A DNA stretch of 64,000 bases from Confluentibacter sediminis (GTDB lineage Bacteria > Bacteroidota > Bacteroidia > Flavobacteriales > Flavobacteriaceae): NCBI RefSeq assembly GCF_003258355.1, contig NZ_QKPO01000010.1, positions 1 through 64,000 of the forward strand, read 5' to 3'. Below the pieces are notes generated by a model. That model saw only the letters and a list, made by a program, of their open reading frames with translations. It had not been told where the DNA came from and did no database searches. The position numbers were made by a program, and so were the translations under genes. Positions within the stretch are counted from its first letter, which is position 1; each line of letters opens with the position of its first letter. Of this stretch, positions 1 to 9,656 are shown piece by piece.

Positions 1-117
1 GAAGACAACCCTCTGTTTATGATTTGGAGAAAAAAAGGATATGAAATAAAAACTCTTTCAAAGTACAATCATAGTACAAGTGAAATAACATTTAGACTTC
101 CTACAGGGAAGTTTTAA
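1..117 (+). CDS. C-terminal end of an unidentified protein (partial)
   Basis: Frame 1 is open from the first base of the window and ends in TAA at 115-117, giving a 38-residue tail (EDNPLFMIWRKKGYEIK... ending PTGKF). The tail is basic and aromatic, and a rho-independent hairpin follows within 15 bp, which supports a real gene end. Too little is present to assign a family. The start lies outside the window. Confidence 0.5.
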   Translation, partial: EDNPLFMIWRKKGYEIKTLSKYNHSTSEITFRLPTGKF

Positions 118-128
118 ACTAAAATAAG

Positions 129-157
129 AACCCTTTGCCTAAAGTAAAGGGTTTTTA
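129..157. terminator. Rho-independent terminator hairpin, possibly bidirectional
   Basis: AACCCTTT at 129-136 pairs with AAAGGGTT at 146-153, followed by a T run. An A/T-rich flank on both sides would let it serve both the upstream plus-strand gene and the minus-strand gene ending at 193. Confidence 0.6.
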
Positions 158-192
158 AATTATTTAATAAATTGTTTTTTATAAAATAATTT

Positions 193-798
193 TTACTCAA
201 CCTTATCATGCACCTTCGTATGCTTACCGCCATTCCAAAGTGTTAAAATATCCGTCGCAACATGGGCGCCACTTCCAGACGATATTGCAAATTGACTTCT
301 CCAACCGGCTAACGAACCTGCAACATACAAACCTTCTTTTACTAAATGATCCATATTTTTCAACCAAATGCGGTCTTTTTCTTTTTCCGATCTGGGATGA
401 GGCTCAATATAATCTTCCAACCCTTTAATGGTCATTAAGTTGGTATAACCTACGGCAACAATCACAATTTTCGATTTATAGGAACTTTTATTGGTAATAA
501 TATTAAAAGCATCAGTAGTGGAAACGATTTCTTTAACTTTTTCTTTGTCAATTTGTTCAAGATGAGGATAGAGAGAAGCTAGTTGTTTTTTGCCTTGTTT
601 GAGAATGGATGCTCCGGTAGTTTTTGCTTCAAACCCTAGCACATTATTAAATAAAGCAGATTGTAAATGTGATGTTTTTTGATGTATAATAATACCAATA
701 CGCTTGTCTTTTGCAAATGGTTTGTCTTTTGCAGACCCTAAAACTAATGCACACGATAATCCTGCGGCACCGCCACCAATTATTAAAGCATCAAACAT
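193..798 (-). CDS. Short NAD(P)/FAD-dependent oxidoreductase (thioredoxin-reductase-like)
   Basis: The 201-residue protein opens with a Rossmann FAD-binding motif (GGGAAG, about residues 8-13) and has a second flavoprotein signature near the C-terminus (EGLYVAGSLAG, about residues 155-165, followed by a GSGAHVA segment), as in the pyridine nucleotide-disulphide oxidoreductase class. It is much shorter than thioredoxin reductase (about 310 residues). The NADPH-binding domain and the CxxC redox motif are absent, so it resembles the single-domain TrxR-like proteins found in Bacteroidota. The substrate is unknown. Its ATG shares one base with the TAA of the upstream small membrane protein gene (TAATG), so the two are very likely translationally coupled. 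Confidence 0.75.
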   Translation of the reverse strand: MFDALIIGGGAAGLSCALVLGSAKDKPFAKDKRIGIIIHQKTSHLQSALFNNVLGFEAKTTGASILKQGKKQLASLYPHLEQIDKEKVKEIVSTTDAFNIITNKSSYKSKIVIVAVGYTNLMTIKGLEDYIEPHPRSEKEKDRIWLKNMDHLVKEGLYVAGSLAGWRSQFAISSGSGAHVATDILTLWNGGKHTKVHDKVE

Positions 799-1001
799 TA
801 ACGACGTTGTTTTACTTTTTCTTCAATACGTTTAGAAATTCTTAAAATAAGCATTAAAAAAATAGCACAAAGTCCACATAAAATAGTAATTAGTGCCGTG
901 ATGCTTTCGCCTTCAAAAGGGGCATTAAAATCTACTTTAGTAAAATTAAAGGCGATTAATACAAAGGCAAGTAAACTAATAATGATGGTTATGATTTTCA
1001 T
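798..1001 (-). CDS. Small two-helix membrane protein
   Basis: This 67-residue protein has two hydrophobic stretches (about residues 4-20 and 34-54) separated by a short acidic loop, and ends in a strongly basic tail (RISKRIEEKVKQRR) expected to be cytoplasmic. No enzymatic motif is visible. It lies 14 bp downstream of marC and overlaps the following flavoprotein gene by one base, so the three probably form one minus-strand operon. Function unknown. Confidence 0.65.
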   Translation of the reverse strand: MKIITIIISLLAFVLIAFNFTKVDFNAPFEGESITALITILCGLCAIFLMLILRISKRIEEKVKQRR

Positions 1002-1015
1002 ATGTAGATAGTATT

Positions 1016-1603
1016 TTAAATGATTTCAATCAAGGCTTTGACGTTATGGGCAAATAATTTTACAGCAATAGCTAATAAAACAACTCCAAACACCTTTCTA
1101 ACAATGTTAATACCATTTTGACCTAAAAAGTGTTCAATGCTTTTTGAGGTTTTTAACACAATAAAGATAACAATAACGTTTAAAATAATGGCAATAATGA
1201 TGTTTTCTGTTCTAAATTCGGCTCTTAAAGACAATAAAGTGGTTAAGCTCCCTGGTCCCGCAATTAAAGGAAATGCTAATGGAAAAACAGAAGCGGTGTT
1301 AGCCGTATGTTCTTCTTGTTTATAGAGAGTGATGCCCAAAATCATTTCCAAAGCAATAAAAAAGAGAATAAATGAACCTGCAACAGCGAAAGAATTGACA
1401 TCGATGCCAATAAGCGTTAGAATACTTTTTCCAAGAAATAAAAAAGCAACCATAATAACTCCAGAAATAATAGCGGCTTTTCTACTATCAATATGGCCTA
1501 CTTTTTTTCGTAAATCTATAACAATAGGTATATTGCCAATAATATCTACAACGGCAAACAAAACCATAAAAGCTGTAAATATTTCTTTAAAAACAAGTTG
1601 CAT
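1016..1603 (-). CDS. MarC family integral membrane protein
   Basis: A hydrophobic protein with about six membrane segments and MarC/NAAT family landmarks: an N-terminal AVVDIIGNIPI stretch, a central EMILGI segment, and a PLAFPLIAGPGSL motif in the middle. The family is widespread; its transport role is unproven and the old link to multiple antibiotic resistance is not supported. I start the gene at the ATG at 1603 (MQLVFKEIF), because the longer reading to 1633 uses a TTG and adds a polar leader not typical of the family. It heads a probable operon with the two downstream minus-strand genes. Confidence 0.8.
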   Translation of the reverse strand: MQLVFKEIFTAFMVLFAVVDIIGNIPIVIDLRKKVGHIDSRKAAIISGVIMVAFLFLGKSILTLIGIDVNSFAVAGSFILFFIALEMILGITLYKQEEHTANTASVFPLAFPLIAGPGSLTTLLSLRAEFRTENIIIAIILNVIVIFIVLKTSKSIEHFLGQNGINIVRKVFGVVLLAIAVKLFAHNVKALIEII

Positions 1604-1714
1604 AACTAGTCGTTTGTTTGAATTTTGATGCAAAGGTCGATAATAATTATAAATTAATAATACTTATAGAATTTAAAGTTTGTCTATTTTTGTTCACTTA
1701 ATTAAAAGGTATTT

Positions 1715-2287
1715 ATGTTCCAGTTAGGAAAAACCATTGTTTCGGAAGATATTATAAAAAAGGATTTTGTTTGCAATTTATCGGCATGCAAAGGTGCTTG
1801 TTGTGTTGATGGCGATGCGGGGGCTCCTTTAGAAGCCGAAGAAACAAAAATTTTGGAGTCTATATATCCAAAAGTAAAACCTTTTTTACGTCAAGTAAGC
1901 ATTGACGCTATTGAAGACCAAGGAACTTTTATTACCACGAAACAGGGTGATTTTGAAACACCTTTACTAAATGGAGCAGATTGCGTATATGTCATTTATG
2001 ATGATAAAAATACAGCGCTATGTGCTATTGAAGAAGCCTACAACCAAGGCGACATTTCTTGGAAAAAACCGGTCTCTTGTCATTTGTACCCTATTAGGGT
2101 GACAGATTACACAGAATTTTCAGCAGTAAATTACCACAAATGGCACATATGTGATGATGCTTGTACGCTTGGGAAAGAACTTCAGGTGCCAGTTTATAAA
2201 TTTGTAAAGCAAGCCTTAATTAGAAAATTTGGAGAAGATTGGTATGCGGAATTGGAGAAAATGGCTCAAACATTCACCTCAAAATAA
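1715..2287 (+). CDS. DUF3109 family cysteine-rich protein
   Basis: The 190-residue protein has the DUF3109 layout: an N-terminal FQLGKTIVSEDI lead, a cysteine cluster (CNLSACKGACC, about residues 20-30), a middle CVYV and CAIE pair, and a C-terminal set (CHLYPIR, then a cysteine pair in HICDDAC). Families with such cysteine spacing (YkgJ-like) are thought to bind zinc or an Fe-S cluster; the biochemical role is unknown. A possible -7 element TATTTTTG lies at 1685-1692. The gene is monocistronic and divergent from marC. Confidence 0.8.
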   Translation: MFQLGKTIVSEDIIKKDFVCNLSACKGACCVDGDAGAPLEAEETKILESIYPKVKPFLRQVSIDAIEDQGTFITTKQGDFETPLLNGADCVYVIYDDKNTALCAIEEAYNQGDISWKKPVSCHLYPIRVTDYTEFSAVNYHKWHICDDACTLGKELQVPVYKFVKQALIRKFGEDWYAELEKMAQTFTSK

Positions 2288-2587
2288 AGCCTTAAAAACG
2301 TATTTTATAATGACGGTCTTTTCACATTAATTTTAATCTATTTGTTAAAATTAAGAATCCTTGCCTGATAAGGTCTTAGCAATTTTTTTAAATTTAAATA
2401 ATTGATAACCAGTATTTTGTGTTTTAACTAATTATTGTGGTTTTTTAGGTTATCGGTAAGTTTTGTTAAAAACTTGTTGACAATGTTTATAACTATACCT
2501 TTCATTTTAGCACTCTTTTTTGAATCTTTGTTAATCCCAAGTTGAAACTATTTTTCGCTTAAATTTTCATAATAAAACATAAAAAGA
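2288..2587. other. 300-bp intergenic region upstream of nrdB
   Basis: No gene is visible. A perfect 10-bp inverted repeat (TTAATTTTAA 2327-2336, TTAAAATTAA 2345-2354) may end the DUF3109 transcript although it lacks a good T tract. A second, wider inverted pair is GATAACC (2404-2410) and GGTTATC (2448-2454). The segment 2464-2495 is rich in TTGTTA-like words and may hold control sites for the reductase genes, but I cannot match it to the NrdR box with confidence. Confidence 0.4.
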
Positions 2588-3568
2588 ATGTCGCAGGCTA
2601 TTGAACCCATTTTACAAGAAAACAAAGATCGTTTCGTTATTTTTCCAATCAAACATCATGACATCTGGGAATGGTATAAAAAGCAAGAAGCAAGTATTTG
2701 GACCGCAGAAGAAATTGATTTACATCAAGACCTATCAGATTGGAATACCAAATTAACAGATGAGGAGCGTTATTTTATTAAACATGTTTTAGCGTTTTTC
2801 GCAGCGAGTGATGGCATCGTAAACGAAAACTTAGCTGAAAACTTTGTGTCTGAAGTACAATATACAGAAGCTAAATTCTTTTACGGATTCCAAATCATGA
2901 TGGAGAACATTCATTCTGAAGTATACTCTCTGTTGATTGATACTTACGTGAAAGATGATAAAGAAAAAGATGAACTTTTTAAAGCTATTGAAGTTTTTCC
3001 TGCAATCAAGGAAAAAGCAGAATGGGCATTAAAATGGATTGATTCTCCAAGTTTTGCAGAGCGTTTAATTGCATTTGCAGCTGTGGAAGGCATCTTTTTC
3101 TCAGGAAGTTTTTGCTCTATTTTCTGGCTTAAAAAACGAGGCTTGTTGCCTGGCTTAACATTCTCAAACGAATTGATTTCTAGAGATGAAGGTATGCATT
3201 GCGATTTTGCAGTCCACCTACATAATAACCATATAGTAAATAAAGTTTCTAAAGAACGTATTACAGAAATACTAACAAATGCACTAGATATTGAGCGTAT
3301 GTTTATTACCGAATCGCTTCCAGTAAGCTTAATAGGTATGAATGCCAAATTAATGACGCAATATTTAGAGTTTGTAACCGATAGATTATTAGGGGAATTT
3401 GGTTGTGACAAAGTTTACAATTCTACAAACCCTTTTGATTTTATGGATATGATTTCATTACAGGGTAAGACTAACTTCTTCGAAAAACGAGTGTCTGAAT
3501 ATCAAAAAGCAGGGGTTCTTAATAAAGAAGAAGATAAGGATAAATTTACCTTTGACGCCGATTTTTAA
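2588..3568 (+). CDS. nrdB: Ribonucleoside-diphosphate reductase, beta subunit (class Ia, R2)
   Basis: R2 provides the tyrosyl radical for deoxyribonucleotide synthesis together with NrdA. The 326-residue protein shows the full di-iron ligand set in the expected order: D44 (EEID), E106 and H109 in [11 protein letters not shown]167 (VEGIFF), and E201 and H204 (RDEGMH). The radical tyrosine position (four after H109) is Y113, so this is a tyrosyl-radical enzyme rather than a Tyr-less class Ic form. The partner nrdA follows 255 bp downstream on the same strand. The start ATG at 2588 gives the usual short N-terminus of this family in Bacteroidota. Confidence 0.95.
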   Translation: MSQAIEPILQENKDRFVIFPIKHHDIWEWYKKQEASIWTAEEIDLHQDLSDWNTKLTDEERYFIKHVLAFFAASDGIVNENLAENFVSEVQYTEAKFFYGFQIMMENIHSEVYSLLIDTYVKDDKEKDELFKAIEVFPAIKEKAEWALKWIDSPSFAERLIAFAAVEGIFFSGSFCSIFWLKKRGLLPGLTFSNELISRDEGMHCDFAVHLHNNHIVNKVSKERITEILTNALDIERMFITESLPVSLIGMNAKLMTQYLEFVTDRLLGEFGCDKVYNSTNPFDFMDMISLQGKTNFFEKRVSEYQKAGVLNKEEDKDKFTFDADF

Positions 3569-3640
3569 TTGAATTTTAAATTTTCAAAAGTTCAGTTTTT
3601 GAAAATTCAATTAAAATGACATTTCCATTTATAATGGAAA
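3567..3640. other. Hairpins between nrdB and nrdA
   Basis: The gap between the two reductase genes contains AATTGAATTTT (3567-3577) complementary to AAAATTCAATT (3602-3612), and inside it TTTTCAAAA (3581-3589) complementary to TTTTGAAAA (3597-3605); the two pairings share bases and exclude each other in part. A third hairpin follows (TTTCCATT 3622-3629, AATGGAAA 3633-3640). They may stabilise or attenuate the nrdB transcript before nrdA; none has a classical T tract. Confidence 0.4.
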
Positions 3641-3823
3641 ATTAATTAAGTTTTTATTAAATGTAAGTTTTAAAAATTTGAATGTCAGATTCATTTTTAA
3701 GCTTATGAAAGTAACCAAAGCCAACTAAGTTTTATCTAACTGACCATTAGAGCCCAAACTTGGAATGACCAATTAACCCATTTTCTGAAGGTGTATCAGA
3801 AAAATTAAAAAACGTGTAAAACA

Positions 3824-6292
3824 ATGTATGTACTAAAAAGAGACGGAAGAAAAGAACAGGTGATGTTCGACAAAATCACGGCTAGAGTGAGAAAATTGTG
3901 TTATGGATTAAATGAATTAGTTGATCCATTAAAAGTAGCCATGCGAGTTATTGAAGGTTTATACGATGGTGTAACCACGAGTGAACTGGATAATCTTGCT
4001 GCAGAAATTGCTGCAACCATGACGACAGCTCATCCAGATTATGCACGTCTAGCTGCAAGAATTTCTGTTTCTAATTTACATAAAAACACTAAAAAGACCT
4101 TTAGTGAAGTCATGCACGATTTGTATACCTACATCAATCCTAGAACAGGAAAACCAGCACCGCTTTTAGCCGATGATGTATATGAAACCATTATGACTAA
4201 CAAAGAAGTCTTAGATTCAACAATCATCTATAACCGAGACTTTGGCTATGATTATTTCGGATTTAAAACCTTAGAACGTTCCTATCTTTTAAAATTAAAC
4301 GGTCAGATTGCAGAGCGACCTCAACACATGCTCATGCGTGTTGCTGTTGGCATTCATTTAAATGATATGGAATCGGTTATTGAGACTTACGAGCTCATGT
4401 CTAAAAAATACTTTACACACGCTACACCAACATTGTTTAATTCGGGTACACCAAAACCACAAATGTCATCTTGTTTCCTACTAACTATGAAAGAAGATAG
4501 CATTGATGGAATTTATGATACATTAAAGCAAACTGCTAAAATATCACAATCTGCAGGAGGTATTGGTTTGGCAATTCATAATATACGTGCCACGGGAAGT
4601 TATATAGGTGGTACAAATGGTACTAGTAATGGTATTGTTCCTATGTTGCAGGTGTTTAACGACACCGCTCGTTATGTAGATCAAGGTGGTGGAAAACGTA
4701 AAGGAAGTTTCGCCATATATTTAGAAACTTGGCATGCCGATATTTTTCAGTTTTTAGAATTGAAGAAAAACCATGGTAAAGAAGAAATGCGTGCACGCGA
4801 TTTATTTTACGCTATGTGGATTTCAGATTTATTCATGAAACGTGTACAAGAAGATGGACAATGGACGTTAATGTGCCCTAACGAATGTCCTGGTTTAGAT
4901 GAAGTACACAGTGAAGCTTTTGAAACCTTATATATAAAATACGAAACCGAAGGTAAAGGACGTAAAACTATTAAAGCACGTGATCTTTGGGAGAAAATAT
5001 TAGAATCCCAAATTGAAACAGGTACGCCTTACATGTTATATAAAGATGCAGCAAACCGTAAATCTAACCAACAAAATTTAGGAACCATCCGTTCTTCAAA
5101 TTTATGTACAGAGATTTTAGAATATACGTCTCCAGATGAGGTAGCTGTATGTAATTTGGCGTCTATAGCATTACCAATGTTTGTGAAAAATGGAGAGTTC
5201 GATCATAAAGAGTTGTTCCGAATTACTAAACGTGTCACTAAAAACTTAAACAGAGTTATTGATAGAAATTACTATCCTGTAAAAGAAGCCGAAAACTCTA
5301 ATATGCGCCACAGACCTATAGGGTTAGGTGTTCAAGGACTGGCAGATACGTTTATTCAATTACGTATGCCTTTTACAAGTGATGAAGCTAAAAAATTAAA
5401 CCAAGATATTTTTGAAACGCTTTATTTTGCTGCTGTTACAGCAAGTATGGAAGAAGCTAAAGCAGATGGGCCATACCAAACTTATGAAGGTTCTCCAATA
5501 AGTAAAGGTCAATTCCAACACAATCTTTGGAATATTAAAGATGAAGAATTAAGTGGTATGTGGGATTGGGATAAATTACGTAAACAAGTCATGAAACACG
5601 GTGTGCGTAACTCTTTGTTGGTAGCACCAATGCCAACGGCTTCAACGTCTCAAATTCTTGGAAATAACGAATGTTTTGAACCTTATACGTCTAACATTTA
5701 TACACGTCGTGTATTATCTGGAGAGTTTATTGTTGTTAATAAACACTTATTGGAAGATTTAGTAGAATTAGGCCTTTGGAATGATGCTTTAAAACAAGAT
5801 ATCATGCGTGCCAATGGATCTGTGCAACATGTCGATGTGCCTCAACATATTAAAGATTTATACAAAACGGTTTGGGAATTAAGTATGAAAGATATTATAG
5901 ATATGTCTCGCCAAAGAGGGTATTTTATTGATCAATCACAATCGCTTAACTTGTTTTTAGAAGGAGCTACGATGGCGAAATTAACGTCTATGCATTTTTA
6001 CGCTTGGAAGAGCGGCTTAAAAACAGGGATGTACTATTTACGTACCAAAAGTGCTGTTGATGCCATTAAATTTACTTTAGACAAAGCTCAAAAATTAGAG
6101 CCCAATGCTGATGTAGAAGAAGTCATTGATGAAGCTCATTTAGCACAACAAAAAAAGTTAGCGGTAAAAGCAGCAAACAAATTTGCTAAACAAAATACAG
6201 AAGTAGAACCCATGTCTGCCGAAGAAATGAGAGCCCTAATCGCCCAAGCTAAAGCCGCCGAAGGTGATGATTGCTTAATGTGTGGGTCTTAA
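3824..6292 (+). CDS. nrdA: Ribonucleoside-diphosphate reductase, alpha subunit (class Ia, R1)
   Basis: Catalytic subunit that reduces ribonucleoside diphosphates. The 822-residue protein starts with an ATP-cone (about residues 1-90, [18 protein letters not shown]), the allosteric overall-activity domain. Active-site residues are all present: C217 (MSSCFLL), N426, C428 and E430 in [10 protein letters not shown]443 (VAVCNLAS). The thiol-exchange cysteines C817 and C820 lie in the C-terminal CLMCGS tail. It is preceded by nrdB and followed by a strong terminator, consistent with an nrdBA unit. The 255-bp gap between the two leaves room for a separate promoter for nrdA. Confidence 0.95.
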   Translation: MYVLKRDGRKEQVMFDKITARVRKLCYGLNELVDPLKVAMRVIEGLYDGVTTSELDNLAAEIAATMTTAHPDYARLAARISVSNLHKNTKKTFSEVMHDLYTYINPRTGKPAPLLADDVYETIMTNKEVLDSTIIYNRDFGYDYFGFKTLERSYLLKLNGQIAERPQHMLMRVAVGIHLNDMESVIETYELMSKKYFTHATPTLFNSGTPKPQMSSCFLLTMKEDSIDGIYDTLKQTAKISQSAGGIGLAIHNIRATGSYIGGTNGTSNGIVPMLQVFNDTARYVDQGGGKRKGSFAIYLETWHADIFQFLELKKNHGKEEMRARDLFYAMWISDLFMKRVQEDGQWTLMCPNECPGLDEVHSEAFETLYIKYETEGKGRKTIKARDLWEKILESQIETGTPYMLYKDAANRKSNQQNLGTIRSSNLCTEILEYTSPDEVAVCNLASIALPMFVKNGEFDHKELFRITKRVTKNLNRVIDRNYYPVKEAENSNMRHRPIGLGVQGLADTFIQLRMPFTSDEAKKLNQDIFETLYFAAVTASMEEAKADGPYQTYEGSPISKGQFQHNLWNIKDEELSGMWDWDKLRKQVMKHGVRNSLLVAPMPTASTSQILGNNECFEPYTSNIYTRRVLSGEFIVVNKHLLEDLVELGLWNDALKQDIMRANGSVQHVDVPQHIKDLYKTVWELSMKDIIDMSRQRGYFIDQSQSLNLFLEGATMAKLTSMHFYAWKSGLKTGMYYLRTKSAVDAIKFTLDKAQKLEPNADVEEVIDEAHLAQQKKLAVKAANKFAKQNTEVEPMSAEEMRALIAQAKAAEGDDCLMCGS

Positions 6293-6320
6293 TATTTTTT
6301 AATTAAGTGTTTAAAGTCAA

Positions 6321-6348
6321 AAGCACCTCGAAAGAGGTGCTTTTTTTA
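6321..6348 (+). terminator. Terminator of nrdA
   Basis: AAGCACCTC (6321-6329), GAAA tetraloop, GAGGTGCTT (6334-6342), followed by a T run. Confidence 0.85.
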
Positions 6349-6377
6349 TTAATAACAGTGAGATGTTAAAGAAGCTA

Positions 6378-8159
6378 CTAATTATAAGTTTGGATTGCTA
6401 GTTTATAAATTAATTCTAGGTCGGTTTCTTTTATGTCTACATTCCAAGACCATGTTCGGCATGAAATAAATCCAGATTCTGGTTTTGAATTGAATTTTTT
6501 CATCCAAGCATTTACTCGACCAAATTCATCAAAAGCTAACGGGATAACCCCTTTTTTAGTAGGATTTATAAAATCACCTGTAGTTTTGGTCCATTTAGGC
6601 AAACCTATGTGAAGTCCTTCTTTGGTGGTTTTACTATAATAATTACCAGAGTCCGTTGTACTTATAAACTCAACATCTAACATTTGTGATCCTTCAGTGG
6701 CATTTCTTTTGAATTCATCTTTTTCGTTTACATCCCAATAATTGGGAACGCTTCCGAACCAAATAATTTTTCCGCCACTTTCAAGATATTGTCGTACCAT
6801 TCCTTTTTCAGGAGAGCTTCCCATAACATTTTTTGGAATGATTGGAAAATTAAATACAATAACGCTTGGTTCTAAATCTTCAATTCTATTCTTAATAAAC
6901 GTGGAGAGATGTTCCTTATCAGTAAGTTGTTTAAATCCTTTATCTATTAGATATGGAGTGATTTTTTTATCAGAAATAATGTATTTTGACATGCCTTCAA
7001 TCTTTACTGGTTCAAATACCGCAAGATGTGACTTTTTTGCGTTTTCTAAGGCATAGAATATACCATTATCACTTCCAAAATATATGGTATTGACATCATT
7101 GATTAAAGAAGAATATATTTCACTGCCAATATTATAATCCCATAGTTTTTCTCCTGTATTTTTATTGATTTTAAAAATATTACCGCCAGCTGAACCTATA
7201 TAGACATCATTATCAATAACTAAGGGTTTTGTGTAAACATGAGAATTTGCATTAAACTGCCACTTTTTTTCTCCTGTATTTAAATCTAGTGCACAAAAAA
7301 GATTATTCGTAGACCAACCAATATAAACTGTGTTTTCTGAAATAGTTGAAGCCATGGCCCAAGTAGTATCATAACTAAACTTCCATTTTTCTTTATGGGT
7401 TTCCAAATCTACAGCGTAAGTATTTCCGTCTCTAGAAGCTATGATTAATAAGTTGTTTTTTAATAAAGGCTTGGCAATAATAGAACTTCTGTCGAAATTA
7501 AAATCGTCAGAATTATAAGTAGCTCCTCTTGTTTCAAATCTCCATAAAAGCTCACCATTGATAACATTAAGAGCATATACATAGCCATCATTGCTTGGCT
7601 GATACATAGTGGTATTGTTTAAAAGACCAGAGGCTTCTATTCGGCCTTTTGTTTTGAATTTCCAATTTAACTTTCCGTCTTTAGAATCAAGAGCATATAA
7701 ATAACTATCTCCTGAGCCAATTAAGATTTGGTTTTCGAAAATAATGGGCGAGGCCATAAAATAAGACCAACCTGGGCGGTTATCAGGAATATTCTCTTGC
7801 ATATCGAATGTCCAATTTAAGCTTCCATCTTGTATATTCAATGAATAAACAAAATGGTCCCGACTTGAGATAAAAAGAGAATTACCAGATAATAAGGGTG
7901 CGCTAACTAAAGCACCATTAGTTTTAAATTTCCATATAAGACTTCCATCTTCCTTGCGTAAGGAATAAATATAACCGTCTGAACTTCCAAAATAAATTTT
8001 GTCATTAAAAATTACTGCACTTCCACGAATGGGACCTTCGGTTTTAAATTCCCATTTTATCCTAGGGTTTTCAAAATTAGCCTCCGCTGATGAAGCTGGT
8101 GGCAAAAACTTAAAAGCAATTAGAAAGAACAAGAAAATAATTGGTTTCATAAACATCAT
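6378..8159 (-). CDS. Exported PQQ-type beta-propeller protein with an unassigned C-terminal domain
   Basis: A signal peptide is followed by seven or more repeats of the PQQ/BamB-like beta-propeller pattern (YFGSSDGYIYSL, LIGSGDSYLYAL, YIGSAGGNIFKI and others, each with a W-F/Y-[KR]-F strand) to about residue 375. The remaining 200 residues form a separate domain with an AVFEPV / VIVFNFPIIP / GGKIIWFGSVPNYW sequence that resembles a ThuA-like or class I amidotransferase-like fold; this is inference. The upstream start at 8165 is a TTG overlapping the previous stop; I prefer the ATG at 8159. The gene is immediately downstream of, and probably coupled to, the CarboxypepD_reg gene. Likely periplasmic; ligand unknown. 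Confidence 0.7.
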   Translation of the reverse strand: MMFMKPIIFLFFLIAFKFLPPASSAEANFENPRIKWEFKTEGPIRGSAVIFNDKIYFGSSDGYIYSLRKEDGSLIWKFKTNGALVSAPLLSGNSLFISSRDHFVYSLNIQDGSLNWTFDMQENIPDNRPGWSYFMASPIIFENQILIGSGDSYLYALDSKDGKLNWKFKTKGRIEASGLLNNTTMYQPSNDGYVYALNVINGELLWRFETRGATYNSDDFNFDRSSIIAKPLLKNNLLIIASRDGNTYAVDLETHKEKWKFSYDTTWAMASTISENTVYIGWSTNNLFCALDLNTGEKKWQFNANSHVYTKPLVIDNDVYIGSAGGNIFKINKNTGEKLWDYNIGSEIYSSLINDVNTIYFGSDNGIFYALENAKKSHLAVFEPVKIEGMSKYIISDKKITPYLIDKGFKQLTDKEHLSTFIKNRIEDLEPSVIVFNFPIIPKNVMGSSPEKGMVRQYLESGGKIIWFGSVPNYWDVNEKDEFKRNATEGSQMLDVEFISTTDSGNYYSKTTKEGLHIGLPKWTKTTGDFINPTKKGVIPLAFDEFGRVNAWMKKFNSKPESGFISCRTWSWNVDIKETDLELIYKLAIQTYN

Positions 8160-8161
8160 TT

Positions 8162-9493
8162 TCAATTAGTTAAAGCCGTGCCGTTTGCTTTAGCTTTTTT
8201 TAATTGTTTTTGAATCTTTTTTATAGCGGAATCTATGGATTTGTCTGGTTCAATGATATTATATGCTCCCCAAAAATCTGGATCGGAAAATCCCATAGCT
8301 TCATCATTCATTATGATTGATGGATGTATTCTTTCTTTAAATTTGGGTATGTCTTTATCTATATTCTTCTCCCAATCCGTCACCGCCATTTCGCATCCAA
8401 GGGTATAGGTAGAATTAAATAACTTATGATCCCAATTTACTTTAAATTCCAATAACAAGTTACTGTAGCCATAATACCATTTATTATCTTTTTCAAGATA
8501 ATCTACGCGATATGCAATATCAGTTGGCCAAACATCTGCATGAGCTGGTTTTTTTCTTACCAGTATTTTAGCAGCTTCTTTTTTATTGGAAATATTAAGA
8601 GAGTAAATAGCACTTGTAAGAATCTTTTTTTCAGCATCCATAAAAAGTTGACCCTTGTAAAGAGAACCTTCGGCATATTCATTTTGCTCAAAATTAATAA
8701 CATACACAAGTCTATTATTTATTTTTGTAGAGCGATCCAGATTAAAATTATAATTATTTAAGGACGCTTCTGTAAATATGTATTCAGGATATTTCATTAT
8801 ATCCAGAAAAATGGTATTAAAGGGACCACCTTGTAATTTTAAAACAAGTGTATCCAATTTCTTATAATCTGTACTTTTTCTAGATTTATAGAGTTTTAAA
8901 TCATCTTTTTTTGAAGATGTATAAGACGCTTTGTAAATATTTACTATTGCTTCTGAAAGAGACACACTTTTATTTCTTTTTTTTATGGTTTCTCTGTAGA
9001 AAGCAGTCATTAGAATTTGATCATCCAAATAATTTTCTCCTTTTTTCTTTAGAGTTTCTATAATTAAATCTCGAGGATTTTTAAGGGTTTCAATATTTAC
9101 TTCGCCTAATTCTGTTGCTGATGCTTCGAGCGTTATATTATTTTTTGTTTCCATAAGTGTTTTCAAAGAAATAATTTTACTTTCATAACCTAAAAAAGAT
9201 ATTTCTATACGACCTTCGTTAATTTGAATAGGCACTTTTAATACAAATTCGCCTTCGGTATTGGTTACAGTTGTAATATTAGTTTCCACAAGGGAAAGGT
9301 TAGCAAATGCTAAAGGTTTCTTGGTGATATTGTCAATAATTTGTCCTTTGTATTGGTTATAGGTTACATCCTGCTCTAGATCATTTGGCGAATTTTGAGC
9401 TACTAAAAAGGATGTGTTTAAACCAATTGTTAAGATAAAGATTGTCGTAACTAGTAAATGGTTTCTAAATTTTAAAAATGGATAAGTTTTCAT
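8162..9493 (-). CDS. Exported CarboxypepD_reg-like domain protein
   Basis: The 443-residue protein has a signal peptide (ending near LVAQ), then a carboxypeptidase-regulatory-like beta-sandwich domain (about residues 48-125, YKGQIIDNITKKPLAFANL ... FLGYESKIISL). This domain type is shared with many TonB receptors and surface proteins in Bacteroidota. The rest (about residues 135-443) is a soluble region of the kind often found behind this domain in Bacteroidota, with no catalytic motif I can identify. No membrane beta-barrel is evident. It overlaps or abuts the propeller gene, so the pair is likely one transcript and may form an envelope complex. Confidence 0.7.
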   Translation of the reverse strand: MKTYPFLKFRNHLLVTTIFILTIGLNTSFLVAQNSPNDLEQDVTYNQYKGQIIDNITKKPLAFANLSLVETNITTVTNTEGEFVLKVPIQINEGRIEISFLGYESKIISLKTLMETKNNITLEASATELGEVNIETLKNPRDLIIETLKKKGENYLDDQILMTAFYRETIKKRNKSVSLSEAIVNIYKASYTSSKKDDLKLYKSRKSTDYKKLDTLVLKLQGGPFNTIFLDIMKYPEYIFTEASLNNYNFNLDRSTKINNRLVYVINFEQNEYAEGSLYKGQLFMDAEKKILTSAIYSLNISNKKEAAKILVRKKPAHADVWPTDIAYRVDYLEKDNKWYYGYSNLLLEFKVNWDHKLFNSTYTLGCEMAVTDWEKNIDKDIPKFKERIHPSIIMNDEAMGFSDPDFWGAYNIIEPDKSIDSAIKKIQKQLKKAKANGTALTN

Positions 9494-9656
9494 CTGTTAG
9501 TAAGTTTAGTTAAAAATATGTTTAAGCTTCATAACAAATTAATAGCAATATTTTCTTATAATTGTGCGGTTTCATGAAACAGGACGCATTTCTAAAAATA
9601 TTAGAAACTCCATTTTTTTATAAAAGTTAAGTAAAGACTAAGACTATTAAAAAATT

